DNA of 64,000 nucleotides, from the NCBI GenBank assembly GCA_963556145.1, contig OY744473.1, forward strand, positions 4,712,001 to 4,776,000, read 5' to 3'. Source of the stretch: Hygrocybe punicea. Taxonomy: Eukaryota > Basidiomycota > Agaricomycetes > Agaricales > Hygrophoraceae. The notes beneath the pieces were generated by a model that was not told where the DNA came from, made no database searches, and was given only the letters and a program-made list of their open reading frames with translations. Made by a program: the position numbers and the translations under genes. Positions 10,561-21,039 of this stretch are shown one piece after another. Within the stretch, counting starts at the first letter, position 1; each line of letters begins with the position of its first letter.

Positions 10561-11650
10561 TAGGGGTGGGGGCAAGGGAGGTGGGGTGCGCCACTAGTCA
10601 GTATATAATAATTTTAAACAAAAAAACTTACAGAAGGGCATGGGTGAACCACCCACGCCCGGTGCATCTCCTGCAGGGTCGTCATTCCCGTCTCATCGAT
10701 CTCCATCCTCTCCATTGCCCCCGTCTCCTGTTTGGTTGCATCGCGGTTGTCTGGGGGCTGTTGCTGCCCATTGGGTGTCCCTCGCCGTCTACGCCACTTT
10801 CGGCCGCGGGATGTTGAGGCCGTGGTCGTGGGCGTGGGCGTGGGTGTGAGTGTCGTAGTAATAGTCAGTTCCGCAATATAAACACAAAGACGTGAATAAA
10901 AAACATACCGATGCGGGGGTGGGCACATTACCACCCCCGCCATGGCCGCCAGCATTCGTCCATGTAAAGTTGCTGTTGCTGTTGCTGTTCCTGTTCCCGT
11001 TCCCGTTCCCGTTCCCGTTGCGTTCCCGTTCTCGTGGACGTGGATGTCATAGGTAAATGGTCAGTAACGGAATAGAAAATTTTAAAAATGTAAAACATAC
11101 CGATGCGGGGGTGGGCACATCACCACCCCCTCCGTGGCCATTCCCCCGTTCTCGTTCCCGGTTGCGTTCCCGTCATTCTCGTTCCCGTTCCCGTTCCCGC
11201 TCTTGTTTCCGTTCCCGTTCCCGTTTGCGTTCTCGTTCCCGTTCCCGCTCTCGTTCCCGTTCCCGTTCTCATTCCCGTTCTCGTGGCCGTGGACCTCATA
11301 GGAAATAGTCAGTAACAGAATTTAAAAATTTAAAAAAACATACTGATGCGGGGGTGGGCACATCACCACCCCCCCCCCCCCCCCCCCATGGCCACCTGCG
11401 TTCGTCCGCGTCGTGAAGTTGCTGTTGCTGTTGCTGTTGCTGCTTGGTGTTCCCTCCTTCTCATTCCCGTTTGCGTTCCTGTTTGCGTTCCCATGGTTCC
11501 CGTTCCCCCAGTGTCGTTCTGTTTTGCGCTCCCTTTCCCGTTCATGCGTGTGGGGCGTTGGGCGTTGGGCGTTGTCGCGTTGGGCGTTGTCGTGTTGGAC
11601 GTTAGTTGTTGGCATGTTGAATGCGTGATTGCAGCTGTGTTGAATTTTCA
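10560..11650 (-). repeat. Tandem exon-intron-like repeat, four units of 190-280 bp
   Basis: Read on the minus strand, each unit has a G-rich exon-like part (GGGGGTGGTGATGTGCCCAC, then CCCCGC) ending at a 5' splice site: GTATGT at 11343, 11100 and 10908, and GTAAGT at 10631. An AT-rich stretch of about 40-50 bases follows, containing the branch-point-like TTACTGAC, AACTGAC or TACTGAC. Then comes a new block of GGGAAC/GGGAAT hexamers or CAG/CAA triplets. On the plus strand the same hexamers read as artificial Arg-Ser frames. A related exon-intron motif in plus orientation occurs at 12490-12580. Whether it is transcribed is unknown. Confidence 0.6.
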
Positions 11651-11837
11651 GGTCATGTGATCACGTGCATCTGTGTTGAATGGTCCATGCATCACTCATT
11701 TTGGGTATATAATTGAGTTTCCGCTGCCGTAAACTCTTGGGACACAACCCCAAACAGTAGATATCAATTATATATTATATAATGTATTAAACAGTATAGC
11801 CTAAATAGGATGCCTAGGCATTGCTATAAATGGTGAT

Positions 11838-12200
11838 TTAGGGATTCCTGGTGGATTCCTGGTAGAATTCATCAGGACTCCTGGTAAAGTCCTGGTTACA
11901 GGTGATTCCTGGTTCTTTCCTGGTACCAGGAAGTCCTGGTAAATTACCAGGAATAGTCCTGGTAAAGTCCCAGTCAATCCCTGGGAATTCCCGGTAGGAA
12001 TCCTGGTATTCCTGGTGGATTTTACCAGGATTCCTTGTAAATTTGAGTGGTGGGCTCAGAATTTGGCTGGAAGCCATTCCTGGCTAGTCCTGGTAAATTC
12101 CTGGTAAATTCCTGGTAAATAGTATTTACCAGGAATTTACCAGGAATTTACCAATACTCGGTATTCCTGGTTGACTCCAGGAGGATGTGTGGGGGAGTGT
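11838..12200 (-). repeat. TCCTGGTAAA repeat block, copy 2
   Basis: A dense array of TCCTGGTAAAT, TCCTGGTGGA and TACCAGGAAT units. Its right border (CCAGGAGGATGTGTGGGGGA at 12177-12196, then GTGTAAAGTCC) is the complement of the left border type of the block at 4195-4500, so the two blocks lie in opposite orientation. The 79-codon minus-strand frame inside is a repeat by-product. Confidence 0.65.
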
Positions 12201-12334
12201 AAAGTCCTCCTATAGGATGACACCAATGCACCAATGATGGCGGCGAGCAAGGCCAGGAGTGATGCGGCCCCGGTACGCGTGCACCCACATACTTTTTTAT
12301 TTCCTTTCATTTCATTTATTTTATTTTATTTTAT

Positions 12335-12600
12335 TTGACACTAACAATTAAATTACAGATCTACAGCCACCACCACCACGACAACGACAATGACAATGAC
12401 GATTGCCACCATGACGCCCACAACCACAACATTGACAATCAATGCCATGTCGGACGCGCCAACAACACAATGAAGACGTGCGCACATGCAAACGAGACGG
12501 AACGAGCAGCAGGGGGTGGTGCATCCACCCCTGCTGCTTCATGGTATGTTTTCATACATCAATTTTATTTCTTCTAACTGAAGAACGTGCCACCGCACCG
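12335..12600 (+). other. Exon-intron motif related to the 10.6-11.6 kb repeat
   Basis: An acceptor-like TTACAG (about 12352-12357) precedes a CACCACCAC/GACAACGAC-rich exon-like segment. This ends GGTGGTGCATCCACCCCTGC and TGCTTCATG, then a donor GTATGTTTTC at 12544. The next exon would start after TCTTCTAACTGAAG. The end of the exon and the intron resemble the minus-strand units at 10.6-11.35 kb. No domain is visible. Confidence 0.4.
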
Positions 12601-12669
12601 CCACCACCATTACCACCACCAAAACACACACATCAAATGTGTGTGTTTCACCAGGACAGGCCACGGTGT

Positions 12670-12848
12670 AGTGAACGCAGCCTGGGTAGGTGTGGATTCA
12701 TTGTGCAAGTCCGTTTGTCGTTGGGGTAAAAACCCAAAACTCTCTTGTTTGTGACTATTTACAACAGCCACTACATACAAATGATAGAACAAATAGGGAA
12801 TATGGTAAAATGAGTGAATACGTACCCAGAGATATATATGTCTCTACA
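12670..12848 (+). repeat. Direct repeat of about 178 bp, copy A
   Basis: Nearly identical to 16069-16246 over GTCGTTGGGGTAAAAACCC through CAGAGATATATATGTCTCTACA. The copies start TG and end CA like small LTRs, but the flanking 5-mers (TGTAG before copy A, ACGGC after copy B) do not match, so an LTR element is not demonstrated. Confidence 0.7.
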
Positions 12849-12911
12849 TCCAGTAGGGACACAAATAGAGACTGTCCCCAGTCTCACACAAGGCAAGGGA
12901 GAAAGAAATAG

Positions 12912-13005
12912 GAAAAAGAAAAAGAAAGATGGGGAGGGAGGGAAGGGACAACACAGAAAAGAGCAAAGAAAAAGAAAGAAAGAAAGAAAGAAAACAAAAA
13001 ACTAA
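12912..13005 (+). repeat. A/G-rich microsatellite (AAAG)n
   Basis: A purine run with AAGAAAGAAAGAAAG just left of the hAT element at 13022. The Lys/Arg frame across it is compositional. Confidence 0.75.
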
Positions 13006-13021
13006 TCAACTCAACAAGAAT

Positions 13022-14170
13022 TAGTGTTGCCGAAGTTCAGTTCGGTCCGGTTCCGACCCTTTTTGGCGGAACTGTGAACTGAACTTCGGGTCTGGTTTGG
13101 CACATGGCCAAACCTGGACCCAGACGGCGTCAAACTGTCTTGCCGTGTTCGGTCTGGGTTCAGACGCGGTCTGAAACCCAGACCGAGGTGGGCTCCCATG
13201 AGCTCCGTTCTCCTCGTGAATGGCAGGCACGTATCAATAGATATGGCACTGCATATCGCGAGGTAGATGGGTGCGGGGGAGCCCTCCGGTGTCCCCAAGG
13301 GATGTGGAGGGATGGGGGGTCTGGTCCCATGGTCCCTTCCTGGCATTGCCAGCATTGCTGCTGCTGCCGCTGCCACTGCCACTGCTGCTGCTGCCATTGC
13401 TGCCGGCGCTGCTGCTGCTGCCAATGCTGTTGCTGCCGGCGCTGCTGCTGCTGTCGTTGCAGTTGCTGCTGCTGCCCTTGCAGTTGCTGCTGCTGCTGCT
13501 GCCAGCTGTTGCCATCGTCGTTGCCTGGTTGCCATGGCCGTAGCCGTTTCCATTTCCATTGCCGCCACTGGTGGTGGTGGTGGTGGTGATGTTGTGGCTG
13601 TCCCGTGGGTGGTGTTGCTGCCATGGCTGCTGCTGGCCGTTGCTGTCATCGTTGTTGCCGTTGCCGTTGCCGTTGCCATTGCTGGTGGTGGTGGTGGTGG
13701 TGGTGTTATGGCTGTCCCGTGTCTGTTGGCATTGGCATTGGGATCCATGTTGTGTGTGGTGGTATGCTCGCGATGTGGTCGCGGTCAAGTTGCCTGTGGC
13801 AGGTAATATTAGTAAAGTTAAGAAAATTTACAAGACTTACCTGTATTCATGAACGCGACATTGTGTCACGTTCATGGGCCTTGCTTTGTTGTTGGTGAAG
13901 ACACCTTCGTGTAATGGTCACATGATATCATTTAACACGAAAAAGTAAGTAAAGAAATACAAAAAACAAATGAAATAAATACCTGAAAAATATCCGCATT
14001 CGCGGTTTGGACGTGGTTTGGAGCCGTTCAGGAATTCCGGCAGGCCTCGAAACCCGGAACTGAACCCGTGGTCCAGTTCAGCACTTGGCTGAACTTAGAC
14101 TGAACCCCGGGTTCGGTTCGGGGTTTGAACTGGGTTCGGCTAGGTTCGGAACCGAACTACAGCAACACTA
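13022..14170. mobile_element. Non-autonomous hAT element, 1149 bp
   Basis: The termini TAGTGTTGCCGAAGTTCAGT and the complement of the right end (TAGTGTTGCTGTAGTTCGGT) are inverted repeats. They are flanked by the exact 8-bp duplication ACAAGAAT (13014-13021 and 14171-14178), the hAT signature. Subterminal regions are rich in GGTTCGG/CCGAAC motifs, which could be transposase binding sites. The core (about 13330-13720) is a GCTGCY/GTTGCC triplet and hexamer repeat giving long open frames in most phases (poly-Ala, poly-Leu, poly-Gln); none is taken as a gene. A hairpin (TGAACGCGACA, 13850-13874) and the right third are shared with 3020-3455. Confidence 0.92.
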
Positions 14171-14174
14171 ACAA

Positions 14175-15971
14175 GAATCTTCCAACACATAGTCTTCCAA
14201 CTTCTCTAACCGATCAGCCAACTTTACCATCTTTTGCTCCAAAACTTTGATGGCCTTAAGAGATAACAATGCTGACTCGAGAGCACACAGGGTTGCAGTG
14301 GGTATGTCGTCATGGAGCGGCAGTGCATGGGCATAGCAGGACAGGGTCGAGCGAGGGGTCATGGTATGGGCTACCGAATGGGCCTGCGAGGCTCCGTGGG
14401 GTGGATCGTGGGTGTGCGGGGTTGACTGGGGTAGCGGGTGACGTGGTGTGTTGGGGGCATCGAAGAAGGACAGGGGCAGACTCATTTGGGATGGGAGGGG
14501 GCCGTACAGAGGCGCAGGGGTGTGAACGTGGGTGTAGGGGCTGGTCCGTGGGTCCGGCATTGGTCCTGGATGATGGAACGCAGGGGCCAATGGTGGGGCA
14601 ATGTGGGATGGCGTTGGGGGCTCGAACGCAGTGGGGGCGGCTTGTATGACGTCACAGAGGGCGATATGGGGGTCCTGGCGGTGGTACGTGGCTGCCGGGG
14701 GTCGAAACGAGAGCGGAACGGGGGCGGATGTGTCGATATGCGCATGGACGCATTTTTTGGCGACAGTGCAGGGTCAAACGGCAAGGGCGCGTCACGGTTC
14801 ACGTCTGGGGGCGATGGCGAGAGCATAGATGGTGACGGCAGACGAAATGAGATGGAAACGGGGGCGGATGCGTTGATACACATTGAAAACGGCGTCTGTT
14901 GGGTGTAGGTGGGGCTTTCTGGTGACAGCGCAGGGACAGATGGTGGGGGCATGTAACGGTTCACCTCTAGGGATGACGGCGAGGGCGTAGGTGAAGACAG
15001 GGGGCGATTCGAGAGCGGAACAGGGGCGGACGCATCAATACGCACATTATCATCGCATTGCCGCACGCGGACGCATTTTTCTGGGGATGGCGCAGGCGCG
15101 GACAACGGCGGCATGGCGTGGCTTGTTGCTAGACTCAGCAGCTAGAGATAAGGGAGAGGGCATGGATGATGAGGGGGACCGAAAGGAGAGTGGAACAGGG
15201 GTGGGGTTGTCAAAATGCGCATGGACACATTTTCCTGGGGCTGGCATGGGCACAGATGGCGACAGTGAGGGCGTAGATGGTGAGGGCGGGCGAAACGGAG
15301 GTGGTTGTGTCGATACGCGTGTTTTCGACACGTTGGGGTGCATGGGCAGGTCGTCCTGAGGCTGGAGAGGGTGCAGATGGTAGGGGCACATCACAGTTCA
15401 TCTCTGGGGACGACAGCGTGTCCGTAGGTGCAAACGGGGGGCAATTTGAGCTGGAAACGAGGGGGGATGCATTGATACACGTGTTAACATTGCATTGGCG
15501 CATGCGGACACGTTTTCCTACACGGAAACCACGGGAACGATGGGGGGCGTACCTATGACTGTACATGCAACATCCGTTGCATTGGGTTTGTCTTCCTTCA
15601 TCTATGAATCGTCCGTTACCTTGTTGGACGGGCTTGTTGCAGCCGTTCTGGGGCTTTCCGGGCGCGGTTTTTTGAGCAGGATCTGTGGGGCGTTGAATGC
15701 CAGGTCCGTTGGATGTGCTAAAACGATTGTGGATGGCGGGATTAGTGAAATAAAAGGGGAATGCGAAGGGGGGGCCGTATTGGGGACCGTGTGACGTGGC
15801 TGTGACAGCGTGACAAAAAGGCCAAAGGGCCAAGTTCTGCAGGCCAGGAGGCGCAACGGGTACGAAATAACCATATGGAGGTGTCAAAAACATCAGAAAT
15901 AGGGCCTGAGAGCTGGTGGGAGACTGGAGGTGCTCAAAATGCAGCCAAATATGGCACGCTGTTCCTGTCAC
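14175..15971 (-). repeat. Pro/Ser-rich repeat sequence, six degenerate units of 100-180 bp
   Basis: On the plus strand, units near 14721, 14861, 15023, 15200, 15300 and 15461 share GGGGCGGATGYRTYGATAC and GCGCAGGG-type blocks. On the minus strand they read as Pro/Ser-rich peptides such as INASAPVSISFRLPSPSMLS. Frames of 253 codons (15971-15210) and 210 codons (15114-14482) exist but are interrupted between them. No domain, signal peptide or membrane segment is evident. It may be a decayed proline-rich repeat gene or purely repetitive DNA. Confidence 0.45.
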
Positions 15972-16068
15972 AAGGGAGAGAGAGGTATTAAAATGCCAAA
16001 AATGGCAAAGTCAAGGAGAAAAGGGTGAAGTGAGCTTGACAATCCTTGCAGTGGGCTCCAGTTGTGGT

Positions 16069-16246
16069 GAACGTGGCCTGGGTAGGCACGGATTCGTTGT
16101 GCAAGTCCATTTGTCGTTGGGGTAAAAACCCAAAACTCTCTTGTTTGTGACTATTTACAACAGCCACTACATACAAATGATAGAACAAATAGGGAATATG
16201 GTAAAATGAGTGAATACGTACCCAGAGATATATATGTCTCTACAAC
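16069..16246 (+). repeat. Direct repeat of about 178 bp, copy B
   Basis: Second copy of 12670-12848, about 3.4 kb downstream. It is almost identical across the central 150 bases and more divergent at the left end. Confidence 0.7.
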
Positions 16247-16324
16247 GGCACCACGGCACCCACCTCACGATGAAGTGTGCCAGCACCACAGACACAACCA
16301 AGGCAGAACGCATGCGTTGTACAC

Positions 16325-16605
16325 GTGTGTTTCGCCACCTCGCGAAGACACTGGCCACGTCAACTGACATGCGCGGCTCTCTTGCAAGGTGAGATGGAGT
16401 ATCCACGGGACAGGGCACCCAAATCCCACCTTGCAAAAATGCTGGCCACATCAATTGACGTGCACGGCTCTCTCGCGAGGTGGAAGTTGTCCGGTTCAAC
16501 ACAGACGTATTGGGACACCCAGACGAAGAGGCCCACGTATGGCTGAAGGCCAGTGCAAGGCCCCAGCACCCAAATTCCACCTTGCAGACAGGCTAGCCAC
16601 ACAGG
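16325..16605. repeat. Short tandem/inverted repeat (CTTGCAAGGTGG/TGGCCACGTCAA)
   Basis: Units built from CTGGCCACGTCAACTGACAT, then GCGCGGCTCTCTTGC, recur at about 16352, 16443 and 16575, separated by CCACCTTGC or its complement. No gene is supported. Confidence 0.5.
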
Positions 16606-16619
16606 GTGCACAGTACTAT

Positions 16620-17455
16620 ACTATATACTGAAGTATGTTGAATTTATTGGGAGCGTATACTACATATTGTTATCATATTGTTGAACCAGTATTCAAAAAG
16701 CATTCCAAATCATGATGATCCAATATTTTGAGACAAAGTACATTACCAGTATTGATTGACAATTTTACAGTACTTCTTCAATAACAAGACATTTACTGAA
16801 ATTATTGAAGCTTCAAATTTATACTGTACACAATTTATTTTGAAACTGAAAGTATTCATTCAGAAGTAACCTGTAAAAAAAGGCTAACAAACCACAAAAG
16901 GTATGGAAAAGCTTTCCAAGAGATTCTTCTTTTCCAAAGACAAAACAACTTTTTCAAGAAATGGACCCGGCTTAAAAAAGCTCTTTGTCTTGGGACAAGA
17001 GGTATCCTTTTTTCAAAGTAATTCACTTTTGAAAAAGAGGGGAAAAGTAAGAAAAAGCATAAAAGGTGAAAAGTGATCCAAGGTCACAAGGCCAAAAGTG
17101 GTAAGACAAGTAAAATGATTAACTGTAAAGGGTCAACAAGTAAGCAAAGTGCTAAAGGAGTCAAAGTAATCCAAGTTTGAAAAGGTGGGAAAAAGTAAAA
17201 AAAGGGTGAAAAGGTGTGCAAGGGATATTGTGTAGTAAATATTTCCAAGTGACTCAAAGTGCCATAAGGTGGCAGAAGTTGTTAAAAAAGATGAAAAAAA
17301 CCTCAGAAAAAAGTTCAAGAGGTTTCAAAAAAGGTCAAGAGCCTCCAAGGTGCAAAAAAAGGGCTTGTAATTTTCCTGATGGAACAGCTTGGCTCAGCTA
17401 ATTATTGGTCCGGCTCCAACGGCTAACGGTTCCAGACCGAGCCGTGGCAACACTA
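16620..17455 (+). mobile_element. A-rich stretch ending in a hAT-like terminus
   Basis: AT-rich sequence passes into degenerate AAAAGG/GGTGAAAAG purine-rich repeats. It ends with GGCTCCAACGGCTAACGG, then TTCCAGACCGAGCCGTGGCAACACTA at 17455. The last 10 bases match the ends of the hAT copies at 3455 and 14170, and ATCAGTGG follows. No left end was identified, so this is a possible truncated element. Confidence 0.4.
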
Positions 17456-17459
17456 ATCA

Positions 17460-18125
17460 GTGGTCATATTTATGAAGAGGTTACCTCACCCATGTCACAC
17501 AAAGTTCACAACAGAACTTGGTTGACTGACCAGAGAGGAACCAGACAGAGTGGAACACATAACAGAATACATGAATGATGTTTACCATGACCTGGAATGA
17601 GTTGAAGAGAATTCAACCAAGGGGGAGTGTTGGGAATAGTTGTTAGTAATCAGCATCATGACACCTGAACTCAAACACACCTGCCCAATGAATAATGCTG
17701 AAGTGCAGCAATTATCATACTTAGCACAAGAAACTTCTAACAGAACTAGTAGTAGTAGCATCAGCAAGACAGCCATCAATGATACAGTACATGGCAGCCC
17801 TGTGCAGATGCCCATAGAGCATAGAATCATAGACTACTTCTTATACTATCCAGAGCTGTACAGCTCTATGTAGCTCTATGTAGCTTTATGTAGCTCTTGA
17901 TGATCTAAGCCAATTTGAAGTGTCTGTGAGTGTCTATGAGTGTCTCTAGCCTCCGTGTTCACTTGCCATTTATCTATACATTCTACAGCAAAAAGGCTGT
18001 TTTGCTGATGAGTATAAGTACCCTACATATAAGATCTTAGCAAGGATGAAATGGAGCATATAACACAGCCAGTACGAGCTATATTCAAGGAGAAATACGG
18101 CTCCAAGTTGACACATCAGGAATTA
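17460..18125 (+). mobile_element. Copia-type retrotransposon remnant (3' end plus partial LTR)
   Basis: The purine tract ACCAAGGGGGAG at 17616-17627 is directly followed by TGTTGGGAATAGTTG, the usual layout of a Copia polypurine tract and 3' LTR start. No intact reverse transcriptase or RNase H is present upstream, so only the end of the element remains. The putative LTR runs at least to 18125, where the Tc1/mariner element begins, and its own end was not identified. The call rests on motif and layout only. Confidence 0.45.
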
Positions 18126-18211
18126 CAGCACTTTTCACATCTGTATGGAATCGCAAAAAAATAAAATATCTTTGTTCTTGTTTGTACCGGGACCCCGGCC
18201 TGTCTTAGACC

Positions 18212-19788
18212 ATGTCGACCGCCAATAGCCCCGAGCCCGCAGAGCTGCCCTGCATTTCTGTTCCAATAATCGCTCGTCTGACAGTCCATGTTCCAGCATC
18301 AGGCTCGGGAAAGAAGAAATCCACGAAGAAGGATCTAAGGACGAAGGAATTCACGCATAAATTCTGTGCTACGAAGGCCAACTACATTGAGCTTCTCAAC
18401 ACGGTCTTAGCAAAGCATCACGTCAACAACAAGTTTCAAGTTTCAGAACGCAGGCGTTATTGCTGCAAGATACAGGTCCCACCTGCCAAGTGAGTGCATT
18501 GGTGAATAAAGCTAGGCTGGAACTGAAATTTCGACCGAAGCAAAGGAGATGCATGTGATGTTGTGAACTTTGCAGAATACGAGGATGTTGTCAATAAGAT
18601 CATTGAGAAGAAACCGACCAAAGCAGTTACAATCCTCGTTGACATGAATGATGTCGAGAAGACGGCAAAAAAGGTACGGAGCTGCATATATGTGTCAAAT
18701 ATGTATCTCACATTGTAACAGAACATATTGCTTGGTTCCGAGGGTGAAAGTGATGATAATGAAGATGATGGGGACGACATAGATGTGAGTTGTAAATGCC
18801 AATCTATCTACCGTCTAATACTTTTATCAGAACACCACTGGACTTTCGAAGATTGACCTTGAGTTGGCTCGCCTCCGAGGATTACTTGAGAAGCGCTTCG
18901 CAAATGACCACGATGCTGGGTATACCTACATAGATCCTCTCACTGCAGAGTCCACACCGTTGACGCCCTTCATGATGAAAGAATGGGCTCGCGCTATGGT
19001 AAGTGCTATGTCAACAGTAGCCCGTATGCTACTAACCTACAAACTAGTATGACGGGACAGCATCTGTAACACATCCCCCGTCAACAGCAACATTCGATCC
19101 TGCCAATCGTAAATCATCCATCACAGCACGTCATCGCTCTGAATCAACAACCTCCTCGTCATCCTCCGCTGTCAACATGTCTGGTGATTCGGCACTAGCC
19201 CATATCTCACAGATTTTGTCAAGCGTTGCAACAATTGCTCAAGCACCTACTGGTAAACGCCCCACTATGCCAATTCACTCCCCAGACTCGGCCGACTCGT
19301 CTACACTTGCACCAATTACCAATACACCATCAAAACTTCCACGCTTCCTCAAATATGCCGAATGCCATCTCGGAATTTCAAATGCCTCTGTATATGAACA
19401 GCATCTCAAGCAAATGGGATATGGCCCCGATATTCTGCATCTCGTAGATGACGCTGCTCTCAAGGACATTGGAATAAATGCAGGAGATGTCATTCGCCTC
19501 AAACAGAACTCGTTGCAATGGTGGAACAGCCCAGCTGCAAAACGTAAACCAGACACTCGCACTTCTTCTCCTACCCCCTCCAAGCCGCCTACCAAAAAAG
19601 TACGCTTCGAGAAAAGGTTCCATGATGGCGGCGCCATGCGAATTTATGGGCCCAAGATTATGAAGGGTAATTGTGAACCTGACGACTTTGATTGGTACTA
19701 CTATTGTGAAGCTCGAAGCGATATGGTACCTATTCCCACAGGTTACATGCCGGTTCTTGATGGTGAGGATTATGGCGATTCCTTGTAA
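18212..19788 (+). CDS. SAM-domain protein carried in the Tc1/mariner element
   Basis: The start ATG lies about 30 bp inside the left inverted repeat. About five exons are predicted. Exon 1 is basic (SGKKKSTKKDLRTKEF). Later exons include GDACDVVNFAEYEDVVNKII, an acidic run (EGESDDNEDDGDDID), LSKIDLELARLRGLLEKRF, and a last exon from about 19050. That exon holds a SAM-like helical domain (LPRFLKYAECHLGI through DAALKDIGINAGDVIRLKQN) followed by a Ser/Pro-rich basic segment and an aromatic end (DFDWYYYCEARSD). SAM domains bind protein or RNA; the role in transposition is unknown. It could be a captured host gene or a standard second gene of this family. The stop is TAA at 19786-19788, about 190 bp from the transposase stop. 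Confidence 0.7.
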
Positions 19789-19981
19789 ATTCACCCATTC
19801 ACGTTTGGTTTCTGTGTCGTGTCGTCTGTCCTCTTTGTCCTGTTTCGTTCACTTTGTTGTCCTTGTTTTTAGCATTCGCACTGTCCTTGTCGTCGAATCA
19901 TGTAGTTTTGTCAGTCAATAAATGTTATTTGATCCTTTCATTTGACCGTTTGAGACACCGCATGGCATTACATGAATGAAA

Positions 19982-21039
19982 CTACACAACGTATCCAGAA
20001 GCACAGAAGAAGCCCCAAGCCTTGTCAGAAGTGATGTTTTGACACGCTCGGTCTATTATGGAAAACGAGAAGTCCTGCCAGTATCGTCTCAAATAACTCT
20101 TGATCGCAGCAAAAGCTTGCTCTATCGGATTCAAGTCTGGTGAGTACGGGGGAAGGAAAATGAGTTTACATTCTAATACACCATTTGAGCAACACATTCA
20201 GGGAGTTGAAAAAACGACTTACGGGCTTCATCTTCAACAAGTGCACGCACTTCCTCAGAGTGGTGGATATTGCAATTGTCTAAGATAAGGACACTTCGAG
20301 GCCCTGGATATGGATTGGTAAGGGGAATCTAAGCTCTGTGTGAGTCCATACTCTAATACTGAATAAATCAAATGAAACGCACGACGAGCTCTTGAAGAAA
20401 CTGTAAAAACCGTTCAGAGGTGACAGATCCCGGAATAACATCATACGTGATGATGCCATCGAGTGTTAGGATAGGAAGGATGGAGAACCTCTGCCCACGA
20501 ACAAAACAACGCCTTTGCACACATCTCTGCCCGACCATTGACCAGCCTCGCATATGTGCCGAAGTCTTCTTGTTTCGGGCGGCTTCGTCAATAAAAATCA
20601 ACATATCTGGGTTAGGTACTTCATCGGCAATCCTGTTCATGAATGCTGAACGGAGCAAATCATTCCTTTCTAATGCTCGAGAAGAAACACATTTTCGGGA
20701 GTAATGAAGACGACGTAGGGTACGAAGGATTGTCGGTATGGAAACCAGGACACCACGTTGGTTGTACAGCTCGGACTGAATCTCATCAAGATAAATGCAG
20801 TGTCTGCGGTGCAAGAGTGCGACAATGAGCTTGAGATCTTCGTGAGAGAGAATCCGATGCCTGCCAGATCGACATGCATGAGGATTATAAGGAACCCCGT
20901 AGTACCGATCGTAGTCGAGAGTTTGATAGACGAGAGACTTCTTGATGCCCAGGAGATCACAGATCTCCTTGACTTTCCAACCCTTTCGTGCCAGGACGGG
21001 AATACGAGCTTTGAGATCCCATGATACGGGATGGTACAT
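19982..21039 (-). CDS. Tc1/mariner-type DDE transposase
   Basis: Cut-and-paste transposase. It starts at ATG 21039-21037 (MYHPVSWDLKARI) with a helix-turn-helix region (GWKVKEICDLLGIKKSLVYQ) and a second Tc1-like segment (GRHRILSHEDLKLIVALL). The DDE_3 catalytic domain shows D in LIFIDEAAR, D in LILDNCNIHHSEE and E in YSPDLNPIEQAF. Two introns are needed: one after FLQFLQEL (donor GTCGTG, resuming IPLTNPYPGPRS) and one after VEDEA (donor GTAAGTC, resuming CKLIFLPPYSPD). With these joins the D-to-E spacing is about 34-35 residues. No stop or frameshift interrupts the joined frame, so this copy may be functional. Confidence 0.85.

Noticed and set aside
11057..11308. Arg-Ser-rich frame resembling an SR splicing factor
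   Set aside because: The RS dipeptides are a direct product of the CGTTCC hexamer repeat; there is no RNA-binding domain and the frame lies inside the tandem repeat.
13267..13806. Long Ala-, Leu- or Gln-rich frames on both strands
   Set aside because: GCTGCY triplet repeats keep most phases open; the frames sit inside a non-coding hAT element.
12670..16246. LTR retrotransposon defined by the 178-bp direct repeats
   Set aside because: No matching target duplication, primer-binding site or coding sequence was found; kept as a repeat only.
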